A DNA stretch of 64,000 nucleotides from Solirubrobacteraceae bacterium (GTDB taxonomy: Bacteria; Actinomycetota; Thermoleophilia; Solirubrobacterales; Solirubrobacteraceae), in NCBI GenBank assembly GCA_025449845.1, contig JANWIP010000022.1, forward strand, positions 1 to 64,000, written 5' to 3'. Shown piece after piece: positions 49,501 through 56,911 of this stretch. Every line of letters starts with the position of its first letter. Position 1 is the stretch's first letter. Position numbers and translations under genes: made by a program. The notes under the pieces were generated by a model that saw nothing but the letters and a program-made list of their open reading frames with translations, did not search any database and was not told the DNA's origin.

Positions 49501-50742
49501 GCCGACGTTGAGGCCGATGCGAACCGCGAACGCGAGCTCGCCGCTGGCAGCGGCACGATGGACGGCCTGCTGGATGGTGATCGCACATGCAAGGGCATCG
49601 ATCGCGCTGACGAACGCGACCATGAGGCCGTCGCCAAGGTTCTTGACCTCCTCGCCATGGTGCATGGCAGCCGCCTCGCGCAGCAGGCCGAAGTGGGCGC
49701 GCCGCAGACGCTCGCCCTCCTCGTCGCCGAGTCTCTGGAGCGTCTCCGTCGAGCCGACCTGGTCGGTGAACAGCAGCGTCACCGTGCCGCTTGTGCGTTC
49801 AGCCGTCGGTGCCGGGGCCGGCGACTCGGGCAGCACAGACGGTCCCGGAACCGGCGACCCCGGCAGCACAGACAGTGTCGGCACCGGCGACCCCGGCAGC
49901 ACAGACGGTCCCGGAACCGGCGACCCCGGCAGCACAGACGGTCCCGGAACCGGCGACCCGGGCGGCACAGACAGTGTCGGCACCGGCGACCCGGGCAGCA
50001 CAGACGGGACCGGAATCGATGATCCGGGCGCCACAGACGGGGCCCCTTCCGCAGCGCGGATACCCTCGACCAGCTCGCGCGTAGCCGGCGAGGGCACGAT
50101 GCCAAGCTCGGACGCAAAGCGATCGGCGAGGCGACGGTATGTCGTCAGCGCCGCCGAGCGATCGCCGTTCGCGGCAAGACGGCGAATCAACTCACGGTGG
50201 GCGTCCTCGGAGAGCGGGTCGAGCGCGACCTGGCGACGCGTGAGAGCAAGCGCCGCCGCAAGATCTCCGACAGTCTCCGCGGCGGCAGCCATGCGCTCCA
50301 GCAAGGCCACCACGCGCGCACGGTGCTCGTCACGTCGCTCGTAGACCCAGTCGTCATCGAGATCCTCAAGCAGATCGCCCCGCGAGAGCTCAAGCGCGTC
50401 CTCCAAGCGGCCCTCGGCGAGCAGCCGATCGAACTCACCCACATCGGTCCAGACCTCATCTGGGCCGGCAAGGGCAACTGCGTCGCGGGTACTCAGGAGG
50501 TAGCGATTGGCATCCGCGCCGAGTGGCCGGCGCAGAGCCGAGAGGGCGCTGCGCAGGCTGGTGCGCGCGCTTTCGTCGAGCACGTCGGGCCAGAAGCGCG
50601 CCGCAAGCTGGCCGCGAGGGTGTGAGCGTCGCTCCAGGGCAAGCACGCCGAGCAACGAACGCGCCCGCCGGCTGGCGGGCAACTCCAGAGGCCGGCCGTC
50701 CACTTCGAGTGTCATCTCCCCCAGCAGCCTGACGCGCAACAT
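46531..50742 (-). CDS. Giant regulator: SARP/BTAD - cyclase - AAA ATPase - TPR
   Basis: A 1403-residue protein. Residues 1-235: OmpR-like winged helix plus BTAD, as in SARP antibiotic regulators. 236-312: Pro-rich 11-residue tandem repeats. About 320-475: class III adenylate/guanylate cyclase homology domain (VTLLFTDQVGSTETLQRLGD, VKNLGDGLMVAF with both metal Asp positions). From about 495: ATPase with Walker A GEPGIGKTRLARE near 535 and LFLDDLHWADQSSLLLLRHLAR Walker B. 850 to the end: helical TPR-like repeats. The cyclase may be catalytic or a ligand sensor. Regulators of this class control secondary metabolism or stress genes. Confidence 0.9.
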   Translation of the reverse strand: MLRVRLLGEMTLEVDGRPLELPASRRARSLLGVLALERRSHPRGQLAARFWPDVLDESARTSLRSALSALRRPLGADANRYLLSTRDAVALAGPDEVWTDVGEFDRLLAEGRLEDALELSRGDLLEDLDDDWVYERRDEHRARVVALLERMAAAAETVGDLAAALALTRRQVALDPLSEDAHRELIRRLAANGDRSAALTTYRRLADRFASELGIVPSPATRELVEGIRAAEGAPSVAPGSSIPVPSVLPGSPVPTLSVPPGSPVPGPSVLPGSPVPGPSVLPGSPVPTLSVLPGSPVPGPSVLPESPAPAPTAERTSGTVTLLFTDQVGSTETLQRLGDEEGERLRRAHFGLLREAAAMHHGEEVKNLGDGLMVAFVSAIDALACAITIQQAVHRAAASGELAFAVRIGLNVGEPIRDEGDYFGTPVVIAKRLCDAGAPGQILASELVRALIGTRGGFAYRSLGAVPLKGVADPVPACEVIWEPSTELRVPLPPLLAGDDRGSFVGRSDTGAALQAEWAAVREGSLRVVVLAGEPGIGKTRLAREFARTAHEQGATVLAGSCHEETLVPYQPFVEALRHYIACCPPAELAVQVTPRRAQLAAIVPELEDSRAPYGPTGLGAEQERFRLFEAVSSLLADAAHLRPLVLFLDDLHWADQSSLLLLRHLARAQPRAPLMVLGTYRPVEVDDEHPLAEALAELRRARAVQRLPLAGLGEAEVAELIAGRTGQQAPRGFVRRVADRSEGNPFFIEELLYDVGAESDWDLAAGGVPDSVRDLLLRRLRGLGDDCRQALSVAAVAGRDFELDVLGRVLEHPRDRLIDLVEEAIDAGVLVEPAQSLGRLSFAHALFRETIYEQLSATRRAAIHGRIAAAIEEVPTDRPDERAGTLAYHYRAAGDLRKAFDYYRRAVTAAERVHAQETALENLQGAIVAGEMLGMTAATEQAIRDLYRARAWVLEMLGEYERALGDLEHALKGARAAGDRVSEMRVLNALGHHWHVLDPQVSRRCHEQALRIAEELGDEAAQVSALNRLSLVLANELEFAEAVVLGERALQIARGAGDDIAVSQAMDSLKFTALQLGDLERLQELCAELERAQRQRGDLWYLQWTLCESCYVPLERCQWPEAQRRIEEALAISDRVGYRAAGVLVRDTASHIARCRGDYARSLAFAREAFARADTPDASWLGWAAAGLASPLLDLRATEEAIAVLERGLAAAERHRARGQTFRCLGALSCALRLAGAETEARALAQRAQLIAEQVTTPPGRVDFWGEQAYFAIAETHLADGDIERAEQAMRARLQAWEHSGARRSIAVSTLFLARCAEARGDWAAAARMLSQGTQAAGEDGLLCERWQLEAGLARVAAATDDPAQAEVHTQRARELIDTMVASAGEPCPSLSSLRQTPIDL
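49800..50035 (-). repeat. 33-bp in-frame tandem repeat in SARP linker
   Basis: About seven copies encode SVLPGSPVPGP, SVLPGSPVPTL and close variants. DNA copies are almost identical (core GGCAGCACAGAC), and two unit types alternate, suggesting duplication of a pair of units. It forms a flexible Pro-rich tether between the DNA-binding and cyclase parts. Likely variable in number between strains. Confidence 0.93.
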
Positions 50743-50758
50743 CGGCGAAGCCTACGGG

Positions 50759-50811
50759 GATTCACGCGCGCTTCAGGATTCACGCGCGCTTCGGAGATTC
50801 ACGCGCGCTTC
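50759..50811. repeat. Triple 16-bp direct repeat upstream of SARP gene
   Basis: GATTCACGCGCGCTTC at 50759-50774, 50777-50792 and 50796-50811, all identical, 18-19 bp apart, starting 17 nt from the regulator start codon. SARP proteins bind direct repeats, so these may be autoregulatory operators, or simply another tandem duplication. Confidence 0.7.
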
Positions 50812-50875
50812 GCGGTGGCGCCACGGAGCCCTGAGAGGGTTGCTCGTGCAAGGCCCAACCACGAAGGAGACAGAG

Positions 50876-51304
50876 ATGGCTACCAAGGCGCGGCGCAACC
50901 AGGAGAAGCTCGAAGCGTTCGTCGAGCGGACGGGCGACGGCGCCGCGCTACTAGAGGACCGCTTCGATCTCATAACGACGTTCGATGTGGTGCGCGACTG
51001 CGTGGACCCGATCGGACTGATGAGCGCGATCCGGGGAGCGTTACGCACAGACGGCACCTATCTGATGCTTGAGATGAACGCGGGCGGCGAGGAGGAGGAG
51101 AATCACAACCCACTTGGCGGGCTGCTCTACAACACAAACACACTCTGCCGCATGACGACATCGCTCGTCAAAGGCCGCGACGGCGCAGAGGCCCGTACGA
51201 GAGAGGAGAAGGCGCGCCAGCTGGCCTACGCGGCCGGCTTCACGCGCTTTCGCAAGCTCGCGATCGATAACCCCTGCTCGGCCCTGTACGAGCTCAAGGC
51301 ATAG
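50876..51304 (+). pseudogene. Methyltransferase with large internal deletion
   Basis: A 142-residue frame with a good ribosome site (AAGGAGACAGAG). Residues 1-25 (QEKLEAFVERT) resemble the N-terminus of two-domain SAM methyltransferases of the type with a winged-helix dimerisation domain. Residues from about 30 (FDLITTFDVVRDCVDPIGLMSAIRGALRTDGTYLMLEMN) match the last third of the catalytic domain. The SAM-binding GxGxG and dimerisation core are missing, so roughly 200 residues were lost in frame. It is probably inactive. It precedes the hydrolase-GT fusion by 10 nt. Confidence 0.7.
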
Positions 51305-51314
51305 GAGGGTAAAC

Positions 51315-53579
51315 ATGAGGACCATCAGCAGGACGGGACTACTACGGCCACGCGACGTGGAAGCACCGCAAAGCGACGTGGAAGCACCGCAAAGCGACGC
51401 GAAAGCACCGCCAATCGACGTGGAGGCACTCCGCGCCGCACCGGAGCAGAGCCGCGCCCGCTACCCCGACAGCGAAGGCTTCGTCGAGCGTGACGGCCAG
51501 CAGCTGTTCTACGAGATCTACGGCGAAGGCGCGCAGACCATCTTCTTGCTCCCGACATGGTCGCTGGTTCACGCCCGTTTCTGGAAGATGCAGATTCACT
51601 ATCTCGCGCGCCACTTTCGGGTGCTTACGATGGACGGCCTCGGCAATGGGCGCTCCGATCGCTGCCGCGATCCGCGGCGCTACGCGCCGAGCGAGTTCGC
51701 TCGCGACTGCCTGGCGGTGATGGACGCAAGCGGCACGGAGCGCGCGGTGATGGCAAGCCTTTCGACGGGCGCGCAGTACCAGCTGGAGCTGGCGCGGTTG
51801 GCCCCCGAGCGAGTGCTGGGCGCGGTCTTCCTCGGCCCGCTGTTCCCATACACGCCATCGCACTTGTCGTTTCTGCTGCACCCGCGGTCCATCGCCTTTT
51901 CCCGGCGCTTTCACCTGCCCTCGCCGGTTGGGTGGGCGCACATGAGCCCGGCCCATTGGCGCCATAACTACCTCAAGTCCGGGGAATGGTTCGTCTCGCG
52001 CAGCCTGCCGGAGCCACACTCGCCCAAGCCCCTCGAAGACGCGATGGGATGGGCGCTCGAAACGGACCCTGAGATGCTGAGCGCGACGCTGGAGCACAAT
52101 GCATACTTGCGTGACCGGCGCACCCTGCGCGAGCTGGCCGAGAACCTGGACTGCCCGGTGCTAGTGGTCTCGGGCGAGCGCGACAGGATCACACCGCCGC
52201 GCGACGCCCGCGCGCTTGCCCGCCTCAGCGGAGGACGCCTTGAAGCGGTGTCCGGCGCCGGACACTTCCTGCAGGCCCGCAAGCCGGTGCGGTTCAACCT
52301 GGCGCTGCGCGAATTCTCCGAGCATACTTTCGGACGGCCGCGCACCCCCAGGGATCCGACCGTCTACCGCCCCGATGGCCGTCCGCGCGCCCTGTATGTC
52401 TCTTCGCCGATCGGGCTCGGTCACGCGCGGCGCGACATCAGCATCGCCCGCGAGCTGCGACGCCTGCACCCCGACCTCCAGGTCGACTGGCTGGCCCAGG
52501 ACCCCGTCACGCGGGTGCTCGAGGCCGAGGGTGAGCGCATCCACCCCGCGAGCGTGCGTCTGGCCAACGAGTCCAAGCACATCGAGTCGGAGTCCACCGA
52601 GCACGATCTGCACGCTTTCCACGCCATCCGCCGCATGGACGAGATCCTCGCCGCGAACTTCATGGTCTTCCACGACGTTGTGCGCGAGGAGCGTTATGAC
52701 CTGTGGATCGGCGATGAGGCGTGGGAGCTTGACTACTACCTGCATGAGAACCCGCGCGAGAAGCGCGTGCCGTACGTGTGGTTGAGCGACTTCGTCGGCT
52801 TCCTGCCGATGGACGACGGGGACGCGCGGGAAAGCTTCCTGACCGCCGACTTCAATGCTCAGAGAATCGACCACATCGCCGAGCATCCTGAGATCCGCGA
52901 CCTCTCACTGTTCGTGGGTAACCCCGATGACATCGTCCCGAAGCGCTTCGGGCCCGGGCTGCCGATGATCCGCGACTGGGCCGAGCGCAACTATGACTTC
53001 ACCGGCTACGTGACAGGCTTTGACCCGGCGGACCTCAGTGATCGCACCAAGCTGCGCGCGGAGCTCGGCTACAGCGATGACGAGCGCGTGTGCATCGTTA
53101 CCGTCGGCGGCTCAGGCGTGGGGGAGAACCTGCTACGGCGGGTCATCGCCGCTTACCCCCAGGCCAAGGAGCGTGTCTCGGACCTGCGCATGATCGTCGT
53201 CGCCGGACCCCGCATCGACCCCAAGTCACTCCCCTCCCATCCCGGGCTTGAGGTGGTCCCATATGTGCACAACCTCTACCGGCAGCTGGCCGCCTGCGAC
53301 CTGGCCGTGGTACAGGGCGGCCTAACGACGTCGATGGAGCTGACAGCACTGAAGCGGCCATTCCTCTACTTTCCCCTGCGCCACCACTTCGAGCAGAACT
53401 TCCACGTGCGCCATCGGCTCGAACGCTACGGCGCTGGACGTTGCATGGACTACGCGGACTCGCCGCCCGAGCGGATCGCCGCGGCGATCGCGCAGGAGAT
53501 CGGCAGCGAGGTCGACTACCGCGACGTGGAGACCGACGGCGCCGCCAAGGCGGCCAAGCGCATCGCCGAGCTGCTCTAG
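51315..53579 (+). CDS. Alpha/beta hydrolase - glycosyltransferase fusion
   Basis: A 754-residue protein. A repeated N-terminal tail (DVEAPQS units) is followed by an alpha/beta hydrolase at about 55-340 (LLPTWSLVHARFW oxyanion region, VMDASGTERAVMASLSTGAQ with nucleophile Ser150, SGERDRITPP acid, SGAGHFLQ histidine). A GT-B glycosyltransferase occupies about 355-754 (ALYVSSPIGLGHARRDISIARELRR, TVGGSGVGENLLRR, VVPYVHNLYRQLAACDLAVVQGGLTTSMELTALKRPFLYFPLRHHFEQNFH). The latter resembles UGT/MGT-like sugar transferases. Substrates are unknown. AGGAGGG lies before the ATG; it is likely co-transcribed with the broken methyltransferase. Confidence 0.9.
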   Translation: MRTISRTGLLRPRDVEAPQSDVEAPQSDAKAPPIDVEALRAAPEQSRARYPDSEGFVERDGQQLFYEIYGEGAQTIFLLPTWSLVHARFWKMQIHYLARHFRVLTMDGLGNGRSDRCRDPRRYAPSEFARDCLAVMDASGTERAVMASLSTGAQYQLELARLAPERVLGAVFLGPLFPYTPSHLSFLLHPRSIAFSRRFHLPSPVGWAHMSPAHWRHNYLKSGEWFVSRSLPEPHSPKPLEDAMGWALETDPEMLSATLEHNAYLRDRRTLRELAENLDCPVLVVSGERDRITPPRDARALARLSGGRLEAVSGAGHFLQARKPVRFNLALREFSEHTFGRPRTPRDPTVYRPDGRPRALYVSSPIGLGHARRDISIARELRRLHPDLQVDWLAQDPVTRVLEAEGERIHPASVRLANESKHIESESTEHDLHAFHAIRRMDEILAANFMVFHDVVREERYDLWIGDEAWELDYYLHENPREKRVPYVWLSDFVGFLPMDDGDARESFLTADFNAQRIDHIAEHPEIRDLSLFVGNPDDIVPKRFGPGLPMIRDWAERNYDFTGYVTGFDPADLSDRTKLRAELGYSDDERVCIVTVGGSGVGENLLRRVIAAYPQAKERVSDLRMIVVAGPRIDPKSLPSHPGLEVVPYVHNLYRQLAACDLAVVQGGLTTSMELTALKRPFLYFPLRHHFEQNFHVRHRLERYGAGRCMDYADSPPERIAAAIAQEIGSEVDYRDVETDGAAKAAKRIAELL
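51353..51428 (+). repeat. 21-bp in-frame tandem repeat, hydrolase-GT N-terminus
   Basis: Units DVEAPQS, DVEAPQS, DAKAPPI, DVEALRA; the first two are identical over GACGTGGAAGCACCGCAAAG. They lie before the hydrolase fold and can vary without harm to it. Confidence 0.9.
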
Positions 53580-53618
53580 CCACCGTAGCTGTTCCTCCAC
53601 ACACCACTGCCGAGCCAG

Positions 53619-54277
53619 TTATTCGTGCCGCGCGGGCCGCCGGGCCGTCCCGAGAATGTGTGGATCTGCTGGCAACAAGGGCGCGGGACTAAATGGGAAG
53701 CGCTGGCAAGTCTCGATCACGAACCCGGCGTGCTCGATTGCACTGGTGGTGTCGCGCGCCAGATGACAGCCGCCCGCAACATGAGGCCAAAAGGTCGCAT
53801 CGGCGAGCTTCTGAAAGCGCGCCTCCCACGCAGAGTGTGCGATGACGTGGTCATAGAAACGCAGTTCCCCGCCAGGCCGAATGACGCGGTAGAGCTCCGC
53901 CAACGCGGAGGACTGATCGGGCACCGCGCAAAGCACGAGCGCGGCAACGCCGGCAGCAAAGGGCCCAGGCGCGCCGGGAAGACGCTCAGCACTCCCCTCC
54001 AAAACGGTGACGGAAACCGGAGCGTGAGTTGCCGCGCGCTGAGCGCGCTCTCGCAGATACGGGCTCCGGCTCCACGGCGATGACCTCGCTGACCGAAGCC
54101 GGATAGTGGGAGAAGTTCGCACCGCTGCCCGCGCCCACCTCAATCACGCGGCCGCTCAAGCCCGCGAGCAGCCTACGACGATGCTCGGCTCCACCGCGAC
54201 GCTCGCCTATTTCTGCCACCTTCGTCTGCCACCTTCGTATAGATGCGCGCGAAAACAGGATGCGGGGCCGTGCTCAG
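53619..54277 (-). pseudogene. Broken SAM-dependent methyltransferase (three lesions)
   Basis: Reading across frames restores a UbiE/Methyltransf_11-type protein: (M)STAPHPVFARIYTKVA, then EIGERRGGAEHRRRLLAGLSGRVIEVGAGSGANFSHYP, VIAVEPEP, then YLRERAQRAATH to the stop. The first codon is CTG where ATG is expected. A perfect 13-bp tandem duplication (54212-54237) shifts the frame after KVA. One extra base in the GGG/CCC run at 54061-54063 shifts it again. The glycine-rich SAM site itself is intact. A GTG-started remnant (54219) and the C-terminal frame could still be made separately, but no complete protein can be. Confidence 0.85.
54212..54237. repeat. 13-bp tandem duplication inside the methyltransferase pseudogene
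   Basis: TCTGCCACCTTCG occurs twice back to back. Removing one copy restores the reading frame of the methyltransferase N-terminus. Confidence 0.92.
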
Positions 54278-54361
54278 GCATGAGTCACGGTGTCAGTCTC
54301 GCCGAGATCGTCCTCCACCGATCAAACGCCAAGGGAGGCACCGTCTGCCAGCCAGGCGCAA

Positions 54362-54772
54362 TCATTCAGGCACCGGGATGGCGACCACGTTGAGCCCGTC
54401 GATGCAGCTGAAGTCGGTGGGGTTACAGGTGTAGAGAGGCAGGTCGTTGGCGAGGGCCGTGGCGGCGATCATCGCGTCGTAGGTCCGCGCGGTGGCCTTG
54501 CGCCCGGAACGCCGCAGCGAGGCGGCCACGCGTCCGAACGCCCGTGCAGCACTGGCATCGAAGGGGAGCGGCTCGAAGTCGGCCTCGGCCTGCTGAAGCT
54601 GAGATTGGCGCGCGACACGTTCGCTCTCACTCTTGGCGACGAGGGGGCCAACCGATAACTCAGCAAGCGTCACGGCCGTGATCAGCGGTTCCGTGGGAAG
54701 CGCTGTCGCATCGGTGAGCCTCTCCAGGACGATGACCGTCGAGGTGTCGAGGATTCCGCGTGCGGACGGCAC
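54362..54772 (-). CDS. vapC: PIN-domain toxin (VapC-type)
   Basis: A 136-residue PIN ribonuclease: Asp9 in ILDTSTV, Glu38 in TLAELSVG, Asp99 in TYDAMIAATA, and Asn117/Asp120 in CNPTDF form the acidic Mg site. Toxins of this type cleave tRNA, rRNA or mRNA and are held by the antitoxin encoded 8 nt upstream. It starts at a GTG. All catalytic positions are present, so it is probably functional. Confidence 0.93.
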   Translation of the reverse strand: MPSARGILDTSTVIVLERLTDATALPTEPLITAVTLAELSVGPLVAKSESERVARQSQLQQAEADFEPLPFDASAARAFGRVAASLRRSGRKATARTYDAMIAATALANDLPLYTCNPTDFSCIDGLNVVAIPVPE

Positions 54773-54780
54773 CTAGACGC

Positions 54781-55017
54781 TCACAGGCTTGAGTCCAGCA
54801 GCCGGTCAACATCCTCACGAAACACGGCGGGATCTACGCGCGGCAACCGCTGCCAGCGACGCAGCAGAGCCTCGGCGGAGAGCGCAGGAGGCGATATCGC
54901 GCGCAGCTCAGCGACCGCCTTGCCCGAACGGGTGATCGTGATCTGCTCTCCGCGCGCGGCACGGTCCACCACATCGCCGCCATGGTTGCGTAGGTCTCGG
55001 ATGCTGACCTCAGCCAT
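54781..55017 (-). CDS. vapB: Phd/VapB-type antitoxin
   Basis: A 78-residue protein with the Phd/YefM DNA-binding half (VSIRDLRNHGGDVVDRAARGEQITITRSGKAVAELRAI) and a C-terminal toxin-binding tail (LLRRWQRLPRVDPAVFREDVDRLLDSSL). The ATG at 55017 gives the canonical start. A -10-like TACTAT lies 6 nt upstream, so the mRNA would be leaderless. A palindrome overlapping this -10 is the likely autorepression site. Confidence 0.92.
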   Translation of the reverse strand: MAEVSIRDLRNHGGDVVDRAARGEQITITRSGKAVAELRAISPPALSAEALLRRWQRLPRVDPAVFREDVDRLLDSSL

Positions 55018-55023
55018 ATGCAC

Positions 55024-55042
55024 ATAGTATCACGCGTGATAC
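55024..55042 (-). promoter_or_regulatory. Promoter and operator of vapBC
   Basis: A perfect 16-bp palindrome GTATCACGCGTGATAC at 55027-55042 overlaps a -10-like TACTAT (minus strand, 55029-55024). Transcription would begin at or next to the antitoxin ATG. Confidence 0.75.
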
Positions 55043-55125
55043 AGCAGTGGTCATCGACTATGCCGCATCCGATTGCGCATAGCTTGGGTGTATGTTGGTA
55101 CCTACCGAACCCCAGGAGGCTCCAA

Positions 55126-55410
55126 ATGTATGTACGTGTCGTGAGATTCACCAGCGTGAACGCCGAGCGGATGGAGGGGTTGCTGGCCCGTATAAAGGAG
55201 TCAGATGGGCCTCCTCCAGGCGTGCCCGCCACCGGCCTGAAGATGCTGTTCGACGAGGCTGAGGGCACGGCGGTAGTCCTCCAGTACTTCGCGACGGCGG
55301 AGGACATGAGCGCGGGTGACAAAGCTTTCAGCGCGATGGATGCCTCCGAGACTCCGGGTGTCCGCGCCTCCGTGGACATGTGTGAGGTGAAGCTCGAACT
55401 CGAGGCCTGA
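55126..55410 (+). CDS. Small antibiotic-monooxygenase-fold (ABM-like) protein
   Basis: A 94-residue protein MYVRVVRFTSVNAERMEGLLARIKESDGPPPGVPATGLKMLFDEAEGTAVVLQYFATAEDM..., with the alternating beta-alpha pattern of dimeric alpha-beta barrel proteins (ABM/EthD-like). Function not assignable: either a small oxidase or a stress protein. CAGGAGG lies 6 nt upstream of the ATG at 55126. It is divergent from vapBC. Confidence 0.75.
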   Translation: MYVRVVRFTSVNAERMEGLLARIKESDGPPPGVPATGLKMLFDEAEGTAVVLQYFATAEDMSAGDKAFSAMDASETPGVRASVDMCEVKLELEA

Positions 55411-55580
55411 CACGCATCAGCCCCGTATCCTGAGATGGCCTATGACGACGAACTCGCGCATCGGGCGAGGCATGATCCAGATCGCTCCGGGCAGTCTAGA
55501 TGGGCTCGGCCTACTTCTACCGATCGGCCCAACCCAGCCACCCGGCACCCGGCCCAGGTGGGCTAGAGAAAGGAACCACG

Positions 55581-55941
55581 ATGATCGAGCGGATCGATGA
55601 CATGCCAACAGGCACGATCGGTTTCAAGGCCAACGGCAAGCTCACCCGCGACGATTACCGCGAGATTCTGGAGCCAACCCTGCGCAAAGCGGCAGAGTCA
55701 GGGGAGATCCGCATGCTCTTTATGCTTTGAGGGACTCGAGCCCGGAGCCTGGTTCGACGACATCAAAACCGGGCTCGGACTAGGCATCGGTCACCATTCC
55801 GCGTGGAAACGCTCAGCGATCGTTACCGATGTGGAATGGGTCGCAAAAGCATTCCAACTATTCGCCTGGATGAGCCCCGGCGAAGTCAAAATCTACGAAC
55901 TAGACCAGCTTGAAGAGGCCGAGAACTGGGTCGCTACCTAG
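55581..55941 (+). pseudogene. STAS/SpoIIAA-like protein broken by a short deletion
   Basis: The first frame gives MIERIDDMPTGTIGFKANGKLTRDDYREILEPTLRKAAESGEIRMLFML and stops at 55728-55730. The next frame continues EGLEPGAWFDDIKTGLGLGIGHHSAWKRSAIVTDVEWVAKAFQLFAWMSPGEVKIYELDQLEEAENWVAT to 55941. Together they make a full SpoIIAA-like (SEC14/STAS-type) protein of about 120 residues. The family usually has two or three residues (E-D-F) at the junction, so an 8-nt deletion between two CTT triplets best explains the shift. Confidence 0.82.
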
Positions 55942-56019
55942 ATAGTCGACGGCCTCCTCCCCTACCGAGAACAGGCACCCAACTAACCCATCGCCTTTAT
56001 CCGCTTCAGTCCGTTCACG

Positions 56020-56037
56020 TACGCAGATAACTGCGTA
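56020..56037. repeat. Perfect inverted repeat
   Basis: TACGCAG-ATAA-CTGCGTA, an 18-nt hairpin, lies about 90 nt beyond the 3' end of the nuclease gene. No T-tract follows on the minus strand, so it is not a typical intrinsic terminator; the rest of 55942-56125 shows no gene. Confidence 0.55.
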
Positions 56038-56125
56038 TCACGCGCCGCCTAGAACCTTCTCACGGCGCAAGGCCCAATCGCCTGAAGTGATGCGCGCGGA
56101 TATGTGCGGTGTGGGCGGTGAGCTC

Positions 56126-56911
56126 TCACCACCGCATCGTGAGCGCGGCAGGCCCTAGCCGCTCGGCGGCGCGTAGGCCGCGGCGCTCAAGCTCGCCCGG
56201 GGCGTGGCTGTCGTAGAAGTCGAGCAAGTCGCCGGTCAGCTCGCGCTGTACGAACAGGGCGTCGCCGATCGCCGTCGCCCCGGGCTCGTCAAGCGAGAGG
56301 CAAAGCTGCCGGCGGGCCGGGTCGAGCGGCCAGCGGGCCTGCATCGGGCGGCACAGCCGCTCGCCGAGATCGACTGCCATCCCGAGCAGCCGCTCGTCGA
56401 GGTGCATGTCGGCAGATGGTCGCGCCGCGACCCGCACCAGCGTCGGCAGCGGGAACACGCTCGGCTCGCAGAGGATCACGCCCATTCCCAGGCAGCAGCG
56501 ATGAACCGCTTCGCCGCACGGCTCGCTGGAGACGAAGACCGGCCACCACGCACCGCGCATCGTCCCCTCGGGATCGCACGCTGCCGATTCACGGTAGAGA
56601 TCGAGCACCTTGAACGCGAAGACGGCGACGTCGGACTTGTCGAGCTCCGCGCGCGCCTTGGCCTCGACCCAGATGCCGAGCCCAGGCCCGTGTCCTGCCC
56701 CGTCGAGCTCGGGGTTCGCACCGGAGCGTCCGGTGCAGCCGAATAGTCCGAGCGTTCCCGCGTGCTGTCGCCGGCTTATCTCCGGCATCCACATCCCGCG
56801 GGTGACCGCGTGCTCCCAGACCCGGCCGTCCGGCCGTCCCTCTTCTGGTCGGCCGTAACGGGCCAAGAGGAAGGCGTCGCGGCAGAAGCGGTGGAGAGCA
56901 TCTGGGATCAT
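56126..56911 (-). CDS. Predicted PD-(D/E)XK nuclease of a three-gene operon
   Basis: A 261-residue protein not recognised as a named family. Residues 33 (WEH), 70 (ELDG) and 83-85 (IWVEAKAR) give the E...D...ExK spacing of a restriction-endonuclease-like active site, followed by a helix (DVAVFAFKVLDLY). The C-terminal half contains several cysteines and no known domain. The ATG at 56911 overlaps the stop of the ATPase gene by 4 nt, so the two are translationally coupled. Inference: DNA-cleaving effector controlled by the ATPase, possibly for phage or plasmid defence. Confidence 0.72.
   Translation of the reverse strand: MIPDALHRFCRDAFLLARYGRPEEGRPDGRVWEHAVTRGMWMPEISRRQHAGTLGLFGCTGRSGANPELDGAGHGPGLGIWVEAKARAELDKSDVAVFAFKVLDLYRESAACDPEGTMRGAWWPVFVSSEPCGEAVHRCCLGMGVILCEPSVFPLPTLVRVAARPSADMHLDERLLGMAVDLGERLCRPMQARWPLDPARRQLCLSLDEPGATAIGDALFVQRELTGDLLDFYDSHAPGELERRGLRAAERLGPAALTMRW

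Noticed and set aside
49800-50035. CRISPR-like array
   Set aside because: The regular 33-bp units have no unique spacers, keep a reading frame and encode a Pro-rich linker.
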